From Paenibacillus alginolyticus DSM 5050 = NBRC 15375 (lineage in GTDB: Bacteria; Bacillota; Bacilli; Paenibacillales; NBRC-103111), in the NCBI RefSeq assembly GCF_000422905.1, contig NZ_AUGY01000044.1, positions 1 through 64,000 on the forward strand: DNA of 64,000 nt. The letters are read 5' to 3'. Below are positions 52,016-62,213 of the stretch, in pieces. The position numbers and the translations under genes are program-made. Position 1 is the first letter of the stretch. The number at the start of each line of letters is the position of its first letter. The notes under the pieces were generated by a model. That model was not told where the DNA came from. It saw only the letters and a program-made list of their open reading frames with translations, and did no database searches.

Positions 52016-52429
52016 ATGGATAAAAGCACACTCCATCAACAGTTAACAGACCTGGGGTTAGAACGTATTGAGTACACCGAGAAATCGGTCTATAAATTCG
52101 ATATTTATAACGATGCGACATCAGCCTCTTACCCGCTTACGTTAACCACATTCACCTCTGAGCAAGGGAATACAACTGTACACTTCCATGAAGCCGACTT
52201 TCAGGAGAACGAATTCGTTCCTCTGCAAGTTCGCCGGACAGCTCTGGATAAATTAATCGAATTAGAACGGCTCTGTAACGGCTCAGCAGGCAGATCCTTG
52301 GCAGAAGCCAACAATGACTCCATGGCGCAGGATATGGATGAAATGAAGAAGTTGGGAAATGAAATGAAACATATGAAGACGAATAGCGAACTGCTTGAAA
52401 AGAATATGGTTCCTGATCCGATTCAGTAG
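52016..52429 (+). CDS. Hypothetical protein downstream of ytxH
   Basis: 137 residues, acidic and soluble. N-terminal alpha/beta region (LHQQLTDLGLERIEYTEKSV, then TLTTFTSEQGNTTVHF), C-terminal Met/Lys-rich helix (MDEMKKLGNEMKHMKTN). GAAAGGAGG precedes the ATG at 52016. The 68-bp gap to ytxH has no terminator, so it is probably part of the same stress operon. Family not recognised. Followed by a GC-rich hairpin (52446-52466). Confidence 0.65.
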   Translation: MDKSTLHQQLTDLGLERIEYTEKSVYKFDIYNDATSASYPLTLTTFTSEQGNTTVHFHEADFQENEFVPLQVRRTALDKLIELERLCNGSAGRSLAEANNDSMAQDMDEMKKLGNEMKHMKTNSELLEKNMVPDPIQ

Positions 52430-52445
52430 CTCAAGGATAAACAAA

Positions 52446-52466
52446 TAAGCGCGAAAAACGCGCTTA
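52446..52466 (+). terminator. Hairpin after the ytxH operon
   Basis: TAAGCGCG and CGCGCTTA with an AAAAA loop, a perfect 8-bp stem. No T run follows, so terminator function is tentative. The rest of 52430-52608 has no gene. Confidence 0.5.
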
Positions 52467-52608
52467 CTGCCAGAGCTATGCGAGCCGATGCCCGCCAACT
52501 GAGTTTGAGAAGTCGGAAATCGACTTCTCGGCAGATCATCCCGCGCGTCCATGCAGATTAAGCACCTTATTCACAGACCGCGAAAACCATAATTTCCTAT
52601 ACAAAAAC

Positions 52609-52650
52609 AAAAAGAGCCTCAATTCCATGAAAATGGAGTTGAGGCTCATT
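52609..52650 (-). terminator. Terminator of the sugar-acid operon
   Basis: On the minus strand GAGCCTCAACTCCAT pairs with ATGGAATTGAGGCTC, followed by T5. Confidence 0.9.
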
Positions 52651-52693
52651 CCTACTGTTTCAGGCTCTTTCTTGCTCTTTCCTGTTGTTCCAC

Positions 52694-53842
52694 TTACCAC
52701 TCGGCTACCGTACCATCGGCTTGGCGCCAAACTGGATTTTTCCAATTATGACCAATTGCAGCCATCTCTCTTACTTTATCTTCATTGATCTCGATGCCTA
52801 GACCAGGAGCAGTCAGGTTGGCTACGAAGCCATCTTCATACTTAAACACAGAAGGATCTTTCAAATAATCGAGCAAGTCACTGCCTTGATTGTAGTGAAT
52901 GCCGAGACTTTGCTCCTGAATGAAGGCATTCGGAGAACACGTATCCAGCTGTAGACATGCTGCCAAAGCAATCGGGCCTAACGGACAATGCGGCGCAATT
53001 GCAATATCGTAGGCTTCCGCCATCGCGGCGATTTTGCGTGTTTCCAAGATGCCTCCAGCATGGGAAAGATCGGGTTGGATAATGTCCACGATGCCTTGGG
53101 CCAGCAGCTCTTTGAAGCCCCAGCGTGTATACATCCGCTCGCCCGTGGCAATCGGACACGAGGTATAACGAGCGATCTCTTTGAGCGCTTCATTATTCTC
53201 AGGCAAAACAGGTTCCTCAATGAACATAGGCCGGTACGGCTCTAGTTCCTTGACGATGATTTTGGCCATCGATTTGTGCACGCGGCCGTGGAAATCGATG
53301 CCGATTCCAACGTCTTTGCCGACGGCTTCGCGCACAGCGGCAATGCGCGCAATCGCTTCATCCACTTTGCTGATGGAGTCGATGTAGTGCATTTCTTCGG
53401 TGGCGTTCATTTTCACCGCCGTAAATCCAGCTGCGACCTGCTGCTTGGCCGCTTGGCCTACGTCGCTCGGGCGGTCCCCGCCGATCCACGAATAGACGCG
53501 CGTCTTGTCGCGGCAAGCGCCGCCGAGCAGATCATAGACGGGCGCATTGTAGAATTTGCCCTTAATGTCCCAGAGCGCTTGCTCAATGCCTGAGATAGCA
53601 CTTGTCAAGATCGGCCCTCCGCGGTAGAAGCCCCCGCGGTACAGCACCTGAAACATATCCTCGATCCGCATCGGATCCTTGCCAATGATATGATCGCTCA
53701 TTTCCATCACCGCGGCAGCAACTGTATCCGCTTTGCCCTCAACGACAGGCTCTCCCCATCCCGTAATGCCTTCATCCGTTTCGATTTTCAGAAATAACCA
53801 TCTTGGCGGCACCTTAAACAGTTCCAGCTTCGTAATTTTCAT
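52694..53842 (-). CDS. dgoD: Galactonate dehydratase-type enolase superfamily enzyme
   Basis: 382 residues of the mandelate racemase group. An N-terminal capping domain ([20 protein letters not shown], then GITGWGEP) is followed by a barrel with TAVKMN, metal ligands in [14 protein letters not shown] and ATGER, and the general base His in IAPHCPLGP. The pattern matches D-galactonate dehydratase, which gives 2-keto-3-deoxygalactonate; a close sugar-acid substrate is possible. ATG 53842 has AGGAGG nine bases upstream. Last gene of the transporter operon. No KDG kinase or aldolase is adjacent. Confidence 0.88.
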   Translation of the reverse strand: MKITKLELFKVPPRWLFLKIETDEGITGWGEPVVEGKADTVAAAVMEMSDHIIGKDPMRIEDMFQVLYRGGFYRGGPILTSAISGIEQALWDIKGKFYNAPVYDLLGGACRDKTRVYSWIGGDRPSDVGQAAKQQVAAGFTAVKMNATEEMHYIDSISKVDEAIARIAAVREAVGKDVGIGIDFHGRVHKSMAKIIVKELEPYRPMFIEEPVLPENNEALKEIARYTSCPIATGERMYTRWGFKELLAQGIVDIIQPDLSHAGGILETRKIAAMAEAYDIAIAPHCPLGPIALAACLQLDTCSPNAFIQEQSLGIHYNQGSDLLDYLKDPSVFKYEDGFVANLTAPGLGIEINEDKVREMAAIGHNWKNPVWRQADGTVAEW

Positions 53843-53923
53843 GATCATCGTCCTCCTCTATTCCCTGTTGAAATTCGCCGTGCGAGTCCAAACTCCTCTC
53901 ACCAATCAACGATGATTTGTTCG

Positions 53924-55540
53924 CTATGAATATTGATCTCGGTACTCTTGCGGAGTCATGCCGTAATGCTTCTTGAACGCATGGTTAAAGGAATGCGGGC
54001 GCTGATAGCCAAGCTGTGTGGCGATTTCATAAATCTTATCCTGACCATTCTTCAGCAGATAAGCGGCTTTATCCATCCGTGCATGATTGACGTAGTCGCT
54101 TAAATTCTCACCCGTTTCAAGTTTGTAGATCTTCGATACATACACCGGATGCATGTACACATGATCGGCAATCGATTGTAAGGAGACGTCGCTAGCCAGA
54201 TGCTGATCGATGAACGACCTGATATCCTTGATCAGCGTTGCTCGGCTATCTTGCCTTTCTTGATCCATATCCTCCTTCATGCGCCTCAAAGAGCGAATCG
54301 ACCATTCACGCAGCTGGTTCACCGTACGAAACGGTATACCTTCCATCATCCGGTCGTAATCTCCGCCAATGAGCTGATGCAGCTGCCGGCCATTCTTATG
54401 TGCAATATAAGCAAATGCAGATGCAATCGAGAAATAAACCTCTAATAGATGTTCCTGAGATTCGGAGAATCTGACTTCCATTTCATCGAAAATCTGAGAC
54501 AGCTTTTCCTCGGTATCTTCCCATCTTGCGGCTTCCAGTAAGTGATTGAGCGTTGGCGGCTCATATAGCCTTTGCAAGGCTGATAGTTCGGTCAGAATAG
54601 ATTCATCGCCAAGCCGCATGAACAGCTCGTGCTCACTCCCGATACGTTTGCGAAAGGCGCTAAGCGAGCTATTGTACAGCGCCTTTATTTCGACCGGGAA
54701 CTCGCCCCAACTGCTCAGGAGGATGGAAATTTTGCCTTTCAAATAATTGTTTACCGCTGATTGGAGATCGGCTGCCGTACGTTCCAGCCAAGCAGCATCT
54801 TCCTTGTCAGGTGTCTCCTGCTTATGCTTCATTACGAATACCAAATAATCGTGAGCATCCTTCGCATGCCAGCTATCGAATTTCTCTGCAAATAGTTCGT
54901 GGGCCATATTGCTAATCGCATATTCCATTAACGATAAATGACCGGTATCATATTCCAGAAAATTCGATTCCAACCGAACCATCATCAATACACAAGCATG
55001 CTCGTGGTAATCAGGGAGCTCTAGAATCTGCATTTTTTCTCGAAGTGACTGCTCCGATATTTTGTGCCCTTGAAGTAAATCATTCAATAAATTCCCTCGA
55101 AGTAAAGGGAGGTTTTCCTTGAATGTATACGTAAGACGCTGTGTAGAGATGACGGCTTCCCATTCCTTCTGCAGCTTTTCCATCACCCGGCTGACCGTAG
55201 CCAGTAAAGCTTGTTCAGTAACCGGCTTGAGCAAATAATCCTCTGAGCCTTGTAGAATCGCTTCTTTGGCATAGTTGAAATCCGAGTATCCGGACAGAAG
55301 AATACACTTGGTCTTCGCCCATCGACGGTTAATCTCGGCAATCAATTGCAAGCCGGAGATACCTGGCATCTGAATGTCCGTAATCACGATATCAATCGAC
55401 ATTTGCTCGAGCAGCTCCAGCGCTTCTTTACCCGAATAAGCCTTAAAAACCTGCTCAATCCCGATAGATGCCCAGTCAATCGTAGACTGAAGCCGATCCA
55501 CGACATGCGCCTCGTCATCGACAATCAACAGTTGAATCAT
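53924..55540 (-). CDS. AraC-family response regulator (YesN type)
   Basis: 538 residues. N-terminal receiver with LIVDDE, phospho-acceptor Asp55 in IVITDIQMPG and LLKPV, a long middle region of about 300 residues, and a C-terminal AraC double helix-turn-helix (VSLQSIADHVYMHPVYVSKI, then LGYQRPHSFNHAFKKHYGMT). It is coupled to its kinase by an ATGA overlap. Such pairs control the neighbouring sugar ABC transporters in Paenibacillus. Targets probably include this operon. Confidence 0.92.
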   Translation of the reverse strand: MIQLLIVDDEAHVVDRLQSTIDWASIGIEQVFKAYSGKEALELLEQMSIDIVITDIQMPGISGLQLIAEINRRWAKTKCILLSGYSDFNYAKEAILQGSEDYLLKPVTEQALLATVSRVMEKLQKEWEAVISTQRLTYTFKENLPLLRGNLLNDLLQGHKISEQSLREKMQILELPDYHEHACVLMMVRLESNFLEYDTGHLSLMEYAISNMAHELFAEKFDSWHAKDAHDYLVFVMKHKQETPDKEDAAWLERTAADLQSAVNNYLKGKISILLSSWGEFPVEIKALYNSSLSAFRKRIGSEHELFMRLGDESILTELSALQRLYEPPTLNHLLEAARWEDTEEKLSQIFDEMEVRFSESQEHLLEVYFSIASAFAYIAHKNGRQLHQLIGGDYDRMMEGIPFRTVNQLREWSIRSLRRMKEDMDQERQDSRATLIKDIRSFIDQHLASDVSLQSIADHVYMHPVYVSKIYKLETGENLSDYVNHARMDKAAYLLKNGQDKIYEIATQLGYQRPHSFNHAFKKHYGMTPQEYRDQYS

Positions 55541-57291
55541 CGTTTTATCACCTCTGTGGCTAGATCACTCTCCTGGGAATTATGTTTCCAAGTCAGCACT
55601 GCCCTTAAACCTCCGTCATTTACGCGTTCAAAAGTAAGTCCGGAGCCCTCCCCGAACTGATAATACAAACGGTGGTGAACATTCCATGTTCCACAACCAA
55701 TCTCATCGGATATTGGAACTTTCAGCTGTTTAAGCAGCTTATCTAGTCCCGCTTCATCAAGCCCTACGCCGTTATCTTCAACAGTCAACCGATTCCATCC
55801 GTCTTTCTGCTCACCCGTAATCGTGATTAAATCGCCCTCTGCGCTGCGCTCAATCCCATGGACAATGGCATTCTCTACTAGCGGCTGCAAAATAAGTCGG
55901 GGAACCCTCTCGTTAAGCATCTCATCCGGCACATTGATCTCATATCTCAATCGGTGTATGCGGAGATTCTGAATCGTTAAATAATGACCTACCAAATCCA
56001 GTTCTTCTTGCAGCCGCACGCTTTGATTTTCCACTCTAGTCGTGTAACGGTAAAACTCAGCCAAATTCTGCGACATGGCGACGACCGATTCTTTGTCTTC
56101 CATCTCTGCTGAATTGATAATGAAGAACAAGGAATTATACAGAAAATGCGGGTGAATCTGCGATTGCAGCTGCTTCAAGGTTGCTTCACGTGAACGGATC
56201 TTCTCCGCATAAACATCCTCTACAAGCACTTGAATTTGCTCGGCCATCTCATTAAATCGCTGGATGAGGAAATCAAATTCATTTTTGGCTCTATATGCGA
56301 TCCGAGCCGATAAATCGCCTCGCTTCACTTGCTGTACACTTTGAATCATCTTGCCAATCGGAATTTGCACGTTGCGATACAGCAAGAAAGAAGCCAGAAT
56401 ACTCATCACAAGCAGCAAACCAATAGAAACGTAAAACAATTTACGCGTCATCGTAATCGGAGAAAGTATCTTCTGCACAGGTACATAATCCACCAAGTAC
56501 CAACCCAACTGTTCCGATTTGACAATGCTGATCAAATATTGCTGATTGGCGATTTCAAATTGAACTTGGCCGGTAAGCGGTAAGCCTTGACCAGCCAATT
56601 TGTCATGAATTGTATGCGTAATCGACGGATTCGACGTGCTGTTGTAAATCGCCCTATTTTGCCCATCAACCAAAAAAGGATCGCTTCGTTTATCTTGCTT
56701 GTACACATCCAGCAGTTGAATCATATTCTGCGCGCTGAACCTTACTTGATACAACACGTTAGATTGACTGGCAACCTGAGCACGAATCGGCTCACTAATT
56801 TCCCTAATGAACGACCCAACCCCATTGTCCCCCTTGCGTTCCTCATACGTCCATGTTCGCTTAATCGGGCTATCCCAAGGCCAAGTATCGGTCCCATTCA
56901 CAAAAATACTGGAAGACAACACTTGCTTCCCGTGTGGAATCGCAATGGTCAGTTCATTCACCCATCCGCTGGAGACACTTTGGAGGCTAAGCTTCTGTAT
57001 AATACGCGACTGTTCTTTCAGCATGTCATAATCAGGCGACTCATTCCTGTCAATAAATTCCCTTATGTAAGGGTCGCTGCCGAGAATAACGGGAGACATC
57101 GCTAATCGCTCCACGTCCGCATCCAATTGATGCATGAAGAAAGACAGCTGGTTTAAATTCGATGACTGAATCTGGTCTTGAACAACGTTATTCGTTATCC
57201 GATTCGTATAGCTGTAGAGCAGCACAATAGGGATAAGGAGTAGAACCAATAGAATGAGAATTTTGCTGAAAATATTAAGTTTATACGGCAC
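55537..57291 (-). CDS. Sensor histidine kinase (YesM type)
   Basis: About 584 residues. Transmembrane helices at about 7-28 and 285-308 enclose a large dCache-like sensor. HAMP (about 309-360), the His_kinase domain with QSQIHPHFLYNSLFFI, and a HATPase with LQPLVENAIVHGIE and EDNGVGLD follow. It phosphorylates the AraC-type regulator it overlaps. The frame is open to an ATG at 57309, but GGAAGGTGA points to the GTG at 57291. It lies 95 bp downstream of the second permease gene, so sensing and uptake are genetically linked. Confidence 0.9.
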   Translation of the reverse strand: MPYKLNIFSKILILLVLLLIPIVLLYSYTNRITNNVVQDQIQSSNLNQLSFFMHQLDADVERLAMSPVILGSDPYIREFIDRNESPDYDMLKEQSRIIQKLSLQSVSSGWVNELTIAIPHGKQVLSSSIFVNGTDTWPWDSPIKRTWTYEERKGDNGVGSFIREISEPIRAQVASQSNVLYQVRFSAQNMIQLLDVYKQDKRSDPFLVDGQNRAIYNSTSNPSITHTIHDKLAGQGLPLTGQVQFEIANQQYLISIVKSEQLGWYLVDYVPVQKILSPITMTRKLFYVSIGLLLVMSILASFLLYRNVQIPIGKMIQSVQQVKRGDLSARIAYRAKNEFDFLIQRFNEMAEQIQVLVEDVYAEKIRSREATLKQLQSQIHPHFLYNSLFFIINSAEMEDKESVVAMSQNLAEFYRYTTRVENQSVRLQEELDLVGHYLTIQNLRIHRLRYEINVPDEMLNERVPRLILQPLVENAIVHGIERSAEGDLITITGEQKDGWNRLTVEDNGVGLDEAGLDKLLKQLKVPISDEIGCGTWNVHHRLYYQFGEGSGLTFERVNDGGLRAVLTWKHNSQESDLATEVIKR

Positions 57292-57404
57292 GCTGGGTTC
57301 ACCTTCCATGCTTCTGCTAAGCTTTCTAACTTAGAGTTAACTATACGAGAGAAGTCATCCAAAGAAAAGGCGACGACTACCCTCGAATCGTTATGCCTTC
57401 GTTA

Positions 57405-58220
57405 TTAGCCTTTAACTGCACCAGCAGAAAGTCCGCTTACCACGTAGCGTTGGGACACTAAAGCAATGATCAGAACTGGAAGTGTAATGATGCAGGCCGC
57501 AGCCATCAGCGCACCCCAGTTGATTTCGGAATAGGACATAAAGTTAAACACAGCGATCGGTAACGTTTTTGTTTTGTCCCCTGCCAAGATAACCGAGAAC
57601 ATGAAATTGTTCCACGAAAAGATGAAGGAGAGCAGCGATGCTGTAATAACACCTGGTCCTGAGATAGGCAAAATAATGCGCAGAAACACTTGATGATGCG
57701 TACATCCATCGATAAGTCCTGATTCTTCGATTTCCGTAGGAAGCGCCTCGAAAAAAGAAATCATAATCCAAATAATAAATGGTAATCCAACGAGCATATG
57801 ACTAAGAATTAGTGCTGTATACGTGTCTACCAAATGGATCTTGGAGAACAGGATGAACCAAGGAATCAAGAATGTGATTCCCGGAATAATTCTCGCAACT
57901 AAGATGAGAAGCCCCAGCTTGTGAAGGTGATGTCTTGCAATGGCATATGCTGCCGGAAGACCTAGAATGAGAGATAAAAGCGTTGAACCAGCTGCAACAA
58001 GGAAACTATTCCAAATAAACTTCAGGAAATTGTACTCTTTGAATACACTGACATAGTTATGAAAAGTCGGTTTGAAAAAGAAGATATTGCCCGTCGATAA
58101 AATCTGTGATTGTGTCTTAAAAGAAGCCAATAACATCCAGATAAATGGAAAACCAAAAGCGATTAGGACTAGGAACGTTAGCAGAGTCAGTATAAATTTT
58201 AAGCCCTTCTTTGGCTTCAT
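57405..58220 (-). CDS. CUT1 sugar ABC transporter permease (MalG-like)
   Basis: 271 residues, six membrane helices, and the EAA loop EIEESGLIDGCTHHQVFLRI with ILPISGPG near residue 195. The usual EAA Ala is replaced but the Gly is kept. It forms the channel with the MalF-like protein; the ATPase is not encoded here, so a shared MsmX-type ATPase is expected. ATG 58220 overlaps the upstream stop as ATGA; GGAGGG lies upstream. Confidence 0.93.
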   Translation of the reverse strand: MKPKKGLKFILTLLTFLVLIAFGFPFIWMLLASFKTQSQILSTGNIFFFKPTFHNYVSVFKEYNFLKFIWNSFLVAAGSTLLSLILGLPAAYAIARHHLHKLGLLILVARIIPGITFLIPWFILFSKIHLVDTYTALILSHMLVGLPFIIWIMISFFEALPTEIEESGLIDGCTHHQVFLRIILPISGPGVITASLLSFIFSWNNFMFSVILAGDKTKTLPIAVFNFMSYSEINWGALMAAACIITLPVLIIALVSQRYVVSGLSAGAVKG

Positions 58221-59101
58221 GATGAGGTTCCCTCCAATCGTTTGCGCATCCATATCATAAATAAAGTCAGTCCCATCACCAGAGCAAAGAAGATTACAAG
58301 TAACGATGAAGCCATACCCAGCTTAAAGTATTGGAAACCGAGCACATAACCATACAAGTTCAATGTCTCTGAAGCAAAATTCGGTCCGCCTTGTGTTGTC
58401 GCATAAATAATATCGAACGTCTTCAACACATCAATTAATCGTAGCATCGCCGCTACAATGATCGTAGGTTTCAGCAAGGGCAGCGTAATGGAAACGAATT
58501 TTCTCCATGCCGTTGCTCCGTCCACATCTGCCGCCTCATAAGGATCCGTTGGCAGTGTAGCTAAGCCTGCCATAATAATGAGGGCAATCATCGGTGTCCA
58601 TTGCCAGACGTCTACAATAACCAGAGAAGGTATAACCTGATTAGGTGAAGCAAGCCATAGTAAGGGCTTCAAGCCCATCGATTTGAGCATCATATTCGCT
58701 ATCCCGATGGTCGGCTCATAGATGAGCATCCACACCAAGCCCATAGCTACCGGTGTTGCTACCATGGGCAGCAGGAATACCGTTTTTACGAGGTTCTTGC
58801 CTTTGAATTCCCTCGACAGCAGCAAGGCAATCGCGATACCAAGGACAAGCTCAAGCCCAAGGGCCATGATCGTGAAGTAGAACGTTGAACCTGTTGCATG
58901 CCAAAAGCGCTCATCTTTGAATAGTGCAATATAATTCGACAGTCCTACAAAGAGTGGCGGCGTAGTTGCGGACATGCTCCACTCGTAGAAGCTGATTCGG
59001 AATGTATAGATGATTGGAAAAAGCATCATCAACAGGACGAAGATGACCGCCGGAAGTGTATAAATCCATTTTAAATTGCGGTTAAACCAACTGTATTGCA
59101 T
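58217..59101 (-). CDS. CUT1 sugar ABC transporter permease (MalF-like)
   Basis: 294 residues, six membrane helices, EAA loop DPYEAADVDGATAWRKFVSI with TLPLLKPT. ATG 59101 has AGGAAGGGTG upstream; the longer frame to 59176 is not supported. It lies between the binding protein (96-bp gap) and the second permease. Confidence 0.93.
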   Translation of the reverse strand: MQYSWFNRNLKWIYTLPAVIFVLLMMLFPIIYTFRISFYEWSMSATTPPLFVGLSNYIALFKDERFWHATGSTFYFTIMALGLELVLGIAIALLLSREFKGKNLVKTVFLLPMVATPVAMGLVWMLIYEPTIGIANMMLKSMGLKPLLWLASPNQVIPSLVIVDVWQWTPMIALIIMAGLATLPTDPYEAADVDGATAWRKFVSITLPLLKPTIIVAAMLRLIDVLKTFDIIYATTQGGPNFASETLNLYGYVLGFQYFKLGMASSLLVIFFALVMGLTLFMIWMRKRLEGTSS

Positions 59102-59197
59102 GACTTCATTCACCCTTCCTGATGAAATTGTACCCTTATGCAAAGGGTGAAGAGGGCCACTTGAGATGACCCTCATTTGCTACCAATCGTGCTGTAT

Positions 59198-60541
59198 TTA
59201 TTTCGTTTTATCTTTATCCATAATCGCTTGCAAAGCTGCATTCGCTTTGTCTGCTACTGGCTGAATGTTCGTTTCACCAGTCATTAATTTTTGTACGATT
59301 TCACCAACGGCATCACGAGCTTCACCTACACTAATTACTGTTGGACGGTCGTGGTCAACACCGTTTTTGGAGCTTTCTTTAATGATAGGAACAAGATCAG
59401 CTGGGAAGCCTGTCGTACCTTCTGGTTTATCCCATACCGATGCGCGAGCGCCTGGGTTCCCTTTTTGCTGTGTTTTCAACACGATATCTTTGCTTGTCGC
59501 CCATTCAATGAATGCCCAAGTCGCATCTTTGTTACCCGATTTGGCATTCATCGCAAGACCCCAAGATGTAATACTGTAAGGCTTAGATCCTGCTTTACCT
59601 GCTGGCATAACAGCAAAACCAACTTTATCGGCGACTTGGGACTTCGCTGGATCTATCGCATTTTGGTACAGCGAGTTCGCATCCGTTAAGAAAGCAACTT
59701 TCCCTTGAGCGAAAATACCGAAAGCTTGCGGCCAAGACATATTGAGTACGCCTGGAGGCGCATAATCCTTAAGTAAAGTGCCGTATGTTGTAAATGCTTT
59801 GATCGCTTCTGGCGTGTTAATGGCTGCTTTATCGCCATTCGTGAAGTCTGCACCTTCGGAATATAAGAAGGAAGAAACTTGCGTAACTAGCGGAGAACGT
59901 TGGCCCCTAGCTACAAAGCCGTACATTTCGTTTTTTGGATCATGCAGCTTCTTCACCGCAGCTTGCAGCTCGTCTAATGTTTTAGGCACAGCAATGCCAG
60001 CTTTTTGCAGCAAATCCTTGCGATAGTACAAAATTTCTTGTTCCGTGATGATCGGAATACCAGCTAGCTTCGCATCAACCGTTGTGGAACCAACAGCGGA
60101 TTTAGCGAAATCGGCAAAGTCATAATTCTTCGCTTTTTGAGCGTAATCATCAAGCGGTTGAAGCCAACCGTTTTTATAGAATAATTTTCCTTCTTGCAGC
60201 GGACGATACATGAAAACGTCTGGTGTCGCAGAACCGGATGTAAATTGTACCGTTAATTTTTGCGTCAGTTGATCCTCGAAGAAGCTCTCCACGTTAACCT
60301 TAATGCCCGTTTCCTTCTCGAAGTCTGGAAGCAAAGGCTTGATTGCCTCCGCCCAAGGATGGTTCGCTGCTACTAAAGAAATCGTCTTTCCTGCAAAAGG
60401 CTTCGCATTAGCTGCGGTTGCGCCTGGTGAAGCTGCTGGCTGTTTCGATGTCTCCGGCGTGCTTCCGCATCCTGCAACAACCGTTGCTGCCATGATAACC
60501 GTCGTTCCAACACCGACCCATTGTTTCAATGATTTTTTCAT
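59198..60541 (-). CDS. Sugar ABC transporter substrate-binding lipoprotein
   Basis: 447 residues. Lipoprotein signal with VAGC (Cys25), an Ala/Pro-rich tether, then a family 1 (MalE-like) solute-binding fold with WAEAIKPLLPDFEKETGIKV, PDVFMYRP and SITSWGLAMNAKSGN. It delivers a sugar or sugar acid to the permeases. First gene of the operon: binding protein, two permeases, kinase, regulator, dehydratase. The dehydratase suggests a hexonate or an oligosaccharide that ends as one. GGGAGG precedes the ATG. Confidence 0.92.
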   Translation of the reverse strand: MKKSLKQWVGVGTTVIMAATVVAGCGSTPETSKQPAASPGATAANAKPFAGKTISLVAANHPWAEAIKPLLPDFEKETGIKVNVESFFEDQLTQKLTVQFTSGSATPDVFMYRPLQEGKLFYKNGWLQPLDDYAQKAKNYDFADFAKSAVGSTTVDAKLAGIPIITEQEILYYRKDLLQKAGIAVPKTLDELQAAVKKLHDPKNEMYGFVARGQRSPLVTQVSSFLYSEGADFTNGDKAAINTPEAIKAFTTYGTLLKDYAPPGVLNMSWPQAFGIFAQGKVAFLTDANSLYQNAIDPAKSQVADKVGFAVMPAGKAGSKPYSITSWGLAMNAKSGNKDATWAFIEWATSKDIVLKTQQKGNPGARASVWDKPEGTTGFPADLVPIIKESSKNGVDHDRPTVISVGEARDAVGEIVQKLMTGETNIQPVADKANAALQAIMDKDKTK

Positions 60542-60710
60542 CTGATATGTGACCTCCCAGGTAATCTGAAATGTATGTGCTTACATCTTTAAGATTACTT
60601 GATTTGTATATTCTGTTGATATAACGAAAATTAAACATGTATAACTACATGTGAAGGGAAAAGGTGTGTGGGGATGGGTCTCTGCGACAGAATGACAAGA
60701 ACATTTTTGG

Positions 60711-60770
60711 AAAAAAAAGTCCACGGAAACGTAAAAAGACACCTAAATGTCTATTGGTCTCCGTAGACTG
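60711..60770 (-). terminator. Terminator upstream of the sugar operon
   Basis: On the minus strand AGTCTACGGA pairs with TCCGTGGACT around an inner AGACA/TGTCT stem, followed by T8. It ends transcription of the unknown lipoprotein gene before the sugar operon. Confidence 0.85.
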
Positions 60771-60861
60771 TCTTGCTCATACATATTTATACACCGAATA
60801 AAACGGCACATTTCTATTTCTGTCGAAACATTTTCTTAGTGTTAACTGATTTATATTCATG

Positions 60862-61509
60862 TTATCTCGGGGTTTCAGAGGAAAAGCCATGATTGTTTTT
60901 AGAGCTTTCAAGTAAATTTTTCTCGAAGGATTTGTAAAAATCCAGTTCTTCTTTAATAAATTTTTTGTATTTATCGTCTTCATTATCCTTAATATCTGAA
61001 TTGTCAATAAAATTAATAATGATTAGCATCCCTTTTAAAGTTATAAAGTATTCATCAATGAGTGGCCTATTAATGTCACGGTACTTTTCTATAATATTTG
61101 AGTTATCAATATTGCTTATCGTATTTATTGAAAGAAATGAAGAATTATTATTTTGCGGTAAGTAAACAAAGTTTACTTTTATAAATAGATCAGAAGTTTC
61201 CGATTTATAGTAAGTTTCATATCGAGAAGGATATTTTATATTATTATTATTAACATCTGCTTTCCTAGAATCAATGTTATTATCCGGAAATGAAGTAGTT
61301 CTTACAACGAGATCATCAGGTGTGATCCTAGTGAAATTTGGTGATGGATTAAATGTGGATTTTAATTCAATGAATGTTTCTTTAAATTGCTCATAGGATA
61401 ATATATCATTATTAACATTAGCAATCTCCCTATTATCTTTACTACAGCCAATTATACTTATTAGTAAAATTATTAATAATCCATTTTTTGTGGATATAAT
61501 TTTCTTCAT
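60862..61509 (-). CDS. Hypothetical lipoprotein, AT-rich
   Basis: 215 residues. Lipoprotein signal with ISIIGC (Cys at about 22), then an Asn/Asp/Ser-rich hydrophilic domain. Base composition is clearly more AT-rich than the flanking metabolic genes, and runs of Asn codons (AAT) occur, which suggests acquisition by transfer. ATG 61509 has GGGAG upstream. It follows the secreted-protein gene on the same strand, with a terminator between them. No family recognised. Confidence 0.65.
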   Translation of the reverse strand: MKKIISTKNGLLIILLISIIGCSKDNREIANVNNDILSYEQFKETFIELKSTFNPSPNFTRITPDDLVVRTTSFPDNNIDSRKADVNNNNIKYPSRYETYYKSETSDLFIKVNFVYLPQNNNSSFLSINTISNIDNSNIIEKYRDINRPLIDEYFITLKGMLIIINFIDNSDIKDNEDDKYKKFIKEELDFYKSFEKNLLESSKNNHGFSSETPR

Positions 61510-61537
61510 CAATTTTACTCTCCCTCTTTCTTTGTTA

Positions 61538-61567
61538 AAAAAAGGGCCAACTTAGAGCTGACCCTAT
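61538..61567 (-). terminator. Terminator of the secreted-protein gene
   Basis: On the minus strand AGGGTCAGCTC pairs imperfectly with GTTGGCCCT, followed by T7. Confidence 0.7.
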
Positions 61568-61580
61568 TTACTATTGCTAA

Positions 61581-62213
61581 TTAATTAGTCCAAGCTTCAG
61601 AGTGAACATCAACATAATCACTTTTGAAAACCGTTGCGTTAATTAAAGTATCCTTGTAGTATTTTACTGACAGATCTGCTGTATTTTGCGTGTATGTTCG
61701 TAGCAATCCTCCTGTGGCTTGTCCTTTATACCACATATCGATATATCCCCATTTATATGCAGGCACTTTTAGAGGACCACCCTTTATACCAACAGCCTCA
61801 TTGGTTGAACGAGCGTCCTTATAACCTCCTCCAATTGTCGCGCCTAACTTGGCGAAGATACCAGCCTTAATCTCCCCAGTAAAGCTTATGCTCCCTGACC
61901 ATTCCGAACCCTGACTTGTTGAGTAAGTAATTGACACTTCCATAGGGAATTCAGTACTATTTCGGCTGTTATCATGCGAATAAGAAGCGATTTTCTTAAA
62001 TTTTAGAACTGTTGAATTCGAATTTGGAGTATAAGAATCGAAATAAGGTCCGATCGTGACATCCTGTGTAGTCATTAGCTGTGATTCGGGTATGCCATTT
62101 ACTGTAGTTTCGGTCGCTGGACTTGTCACCACATTAATGTTTCTTGCAGCGTTTGCACTTAAGGGTAATGATAATAGTAAAGTAATGGAAAGCAAGGCCA
62201 TTTTCACCTTCAT
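61581..62213 (-). CDS. Secreted protein of unknown function
   Basis: 210 residues. A signal peptide (1-22, MALLSITLLLSLPLSANA) precedes a mature protein of about 188 residues. It is beta-rich, with Ser/Thr-rich strands flanking a Gly-rich turn (SEWSGSISFTGEIKAGIFAK, then GATIGGGYKDA). No Cys in the mature part. The strand-turn-strand composition loosely recalls aerolysin/ETX-MTX2-type pore-forming proteins, but the resemblance is weak. AAGG lies upstream. Accessory in context; AT-rich. Confidence 0.6.
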   Translation of the reverse strand: MKVKMALLSITLLLSLPLSANAARNINVVTSPATETTVNGIPESQLMTTQDVTIGPYFDSYTPNSNSTVLKFKKIASYSHDNSRNSTEFPMEVSITYSTSQGSEWSGSISFTGEIKAGIFAKLGATIGGGYKDARSTNEAVGIKGGPLKVPAYKWGYIDMWYKGQATGGLLRTYTQNTADLSVKYYKDTLINATVFKSDYVDVHSEAWTN

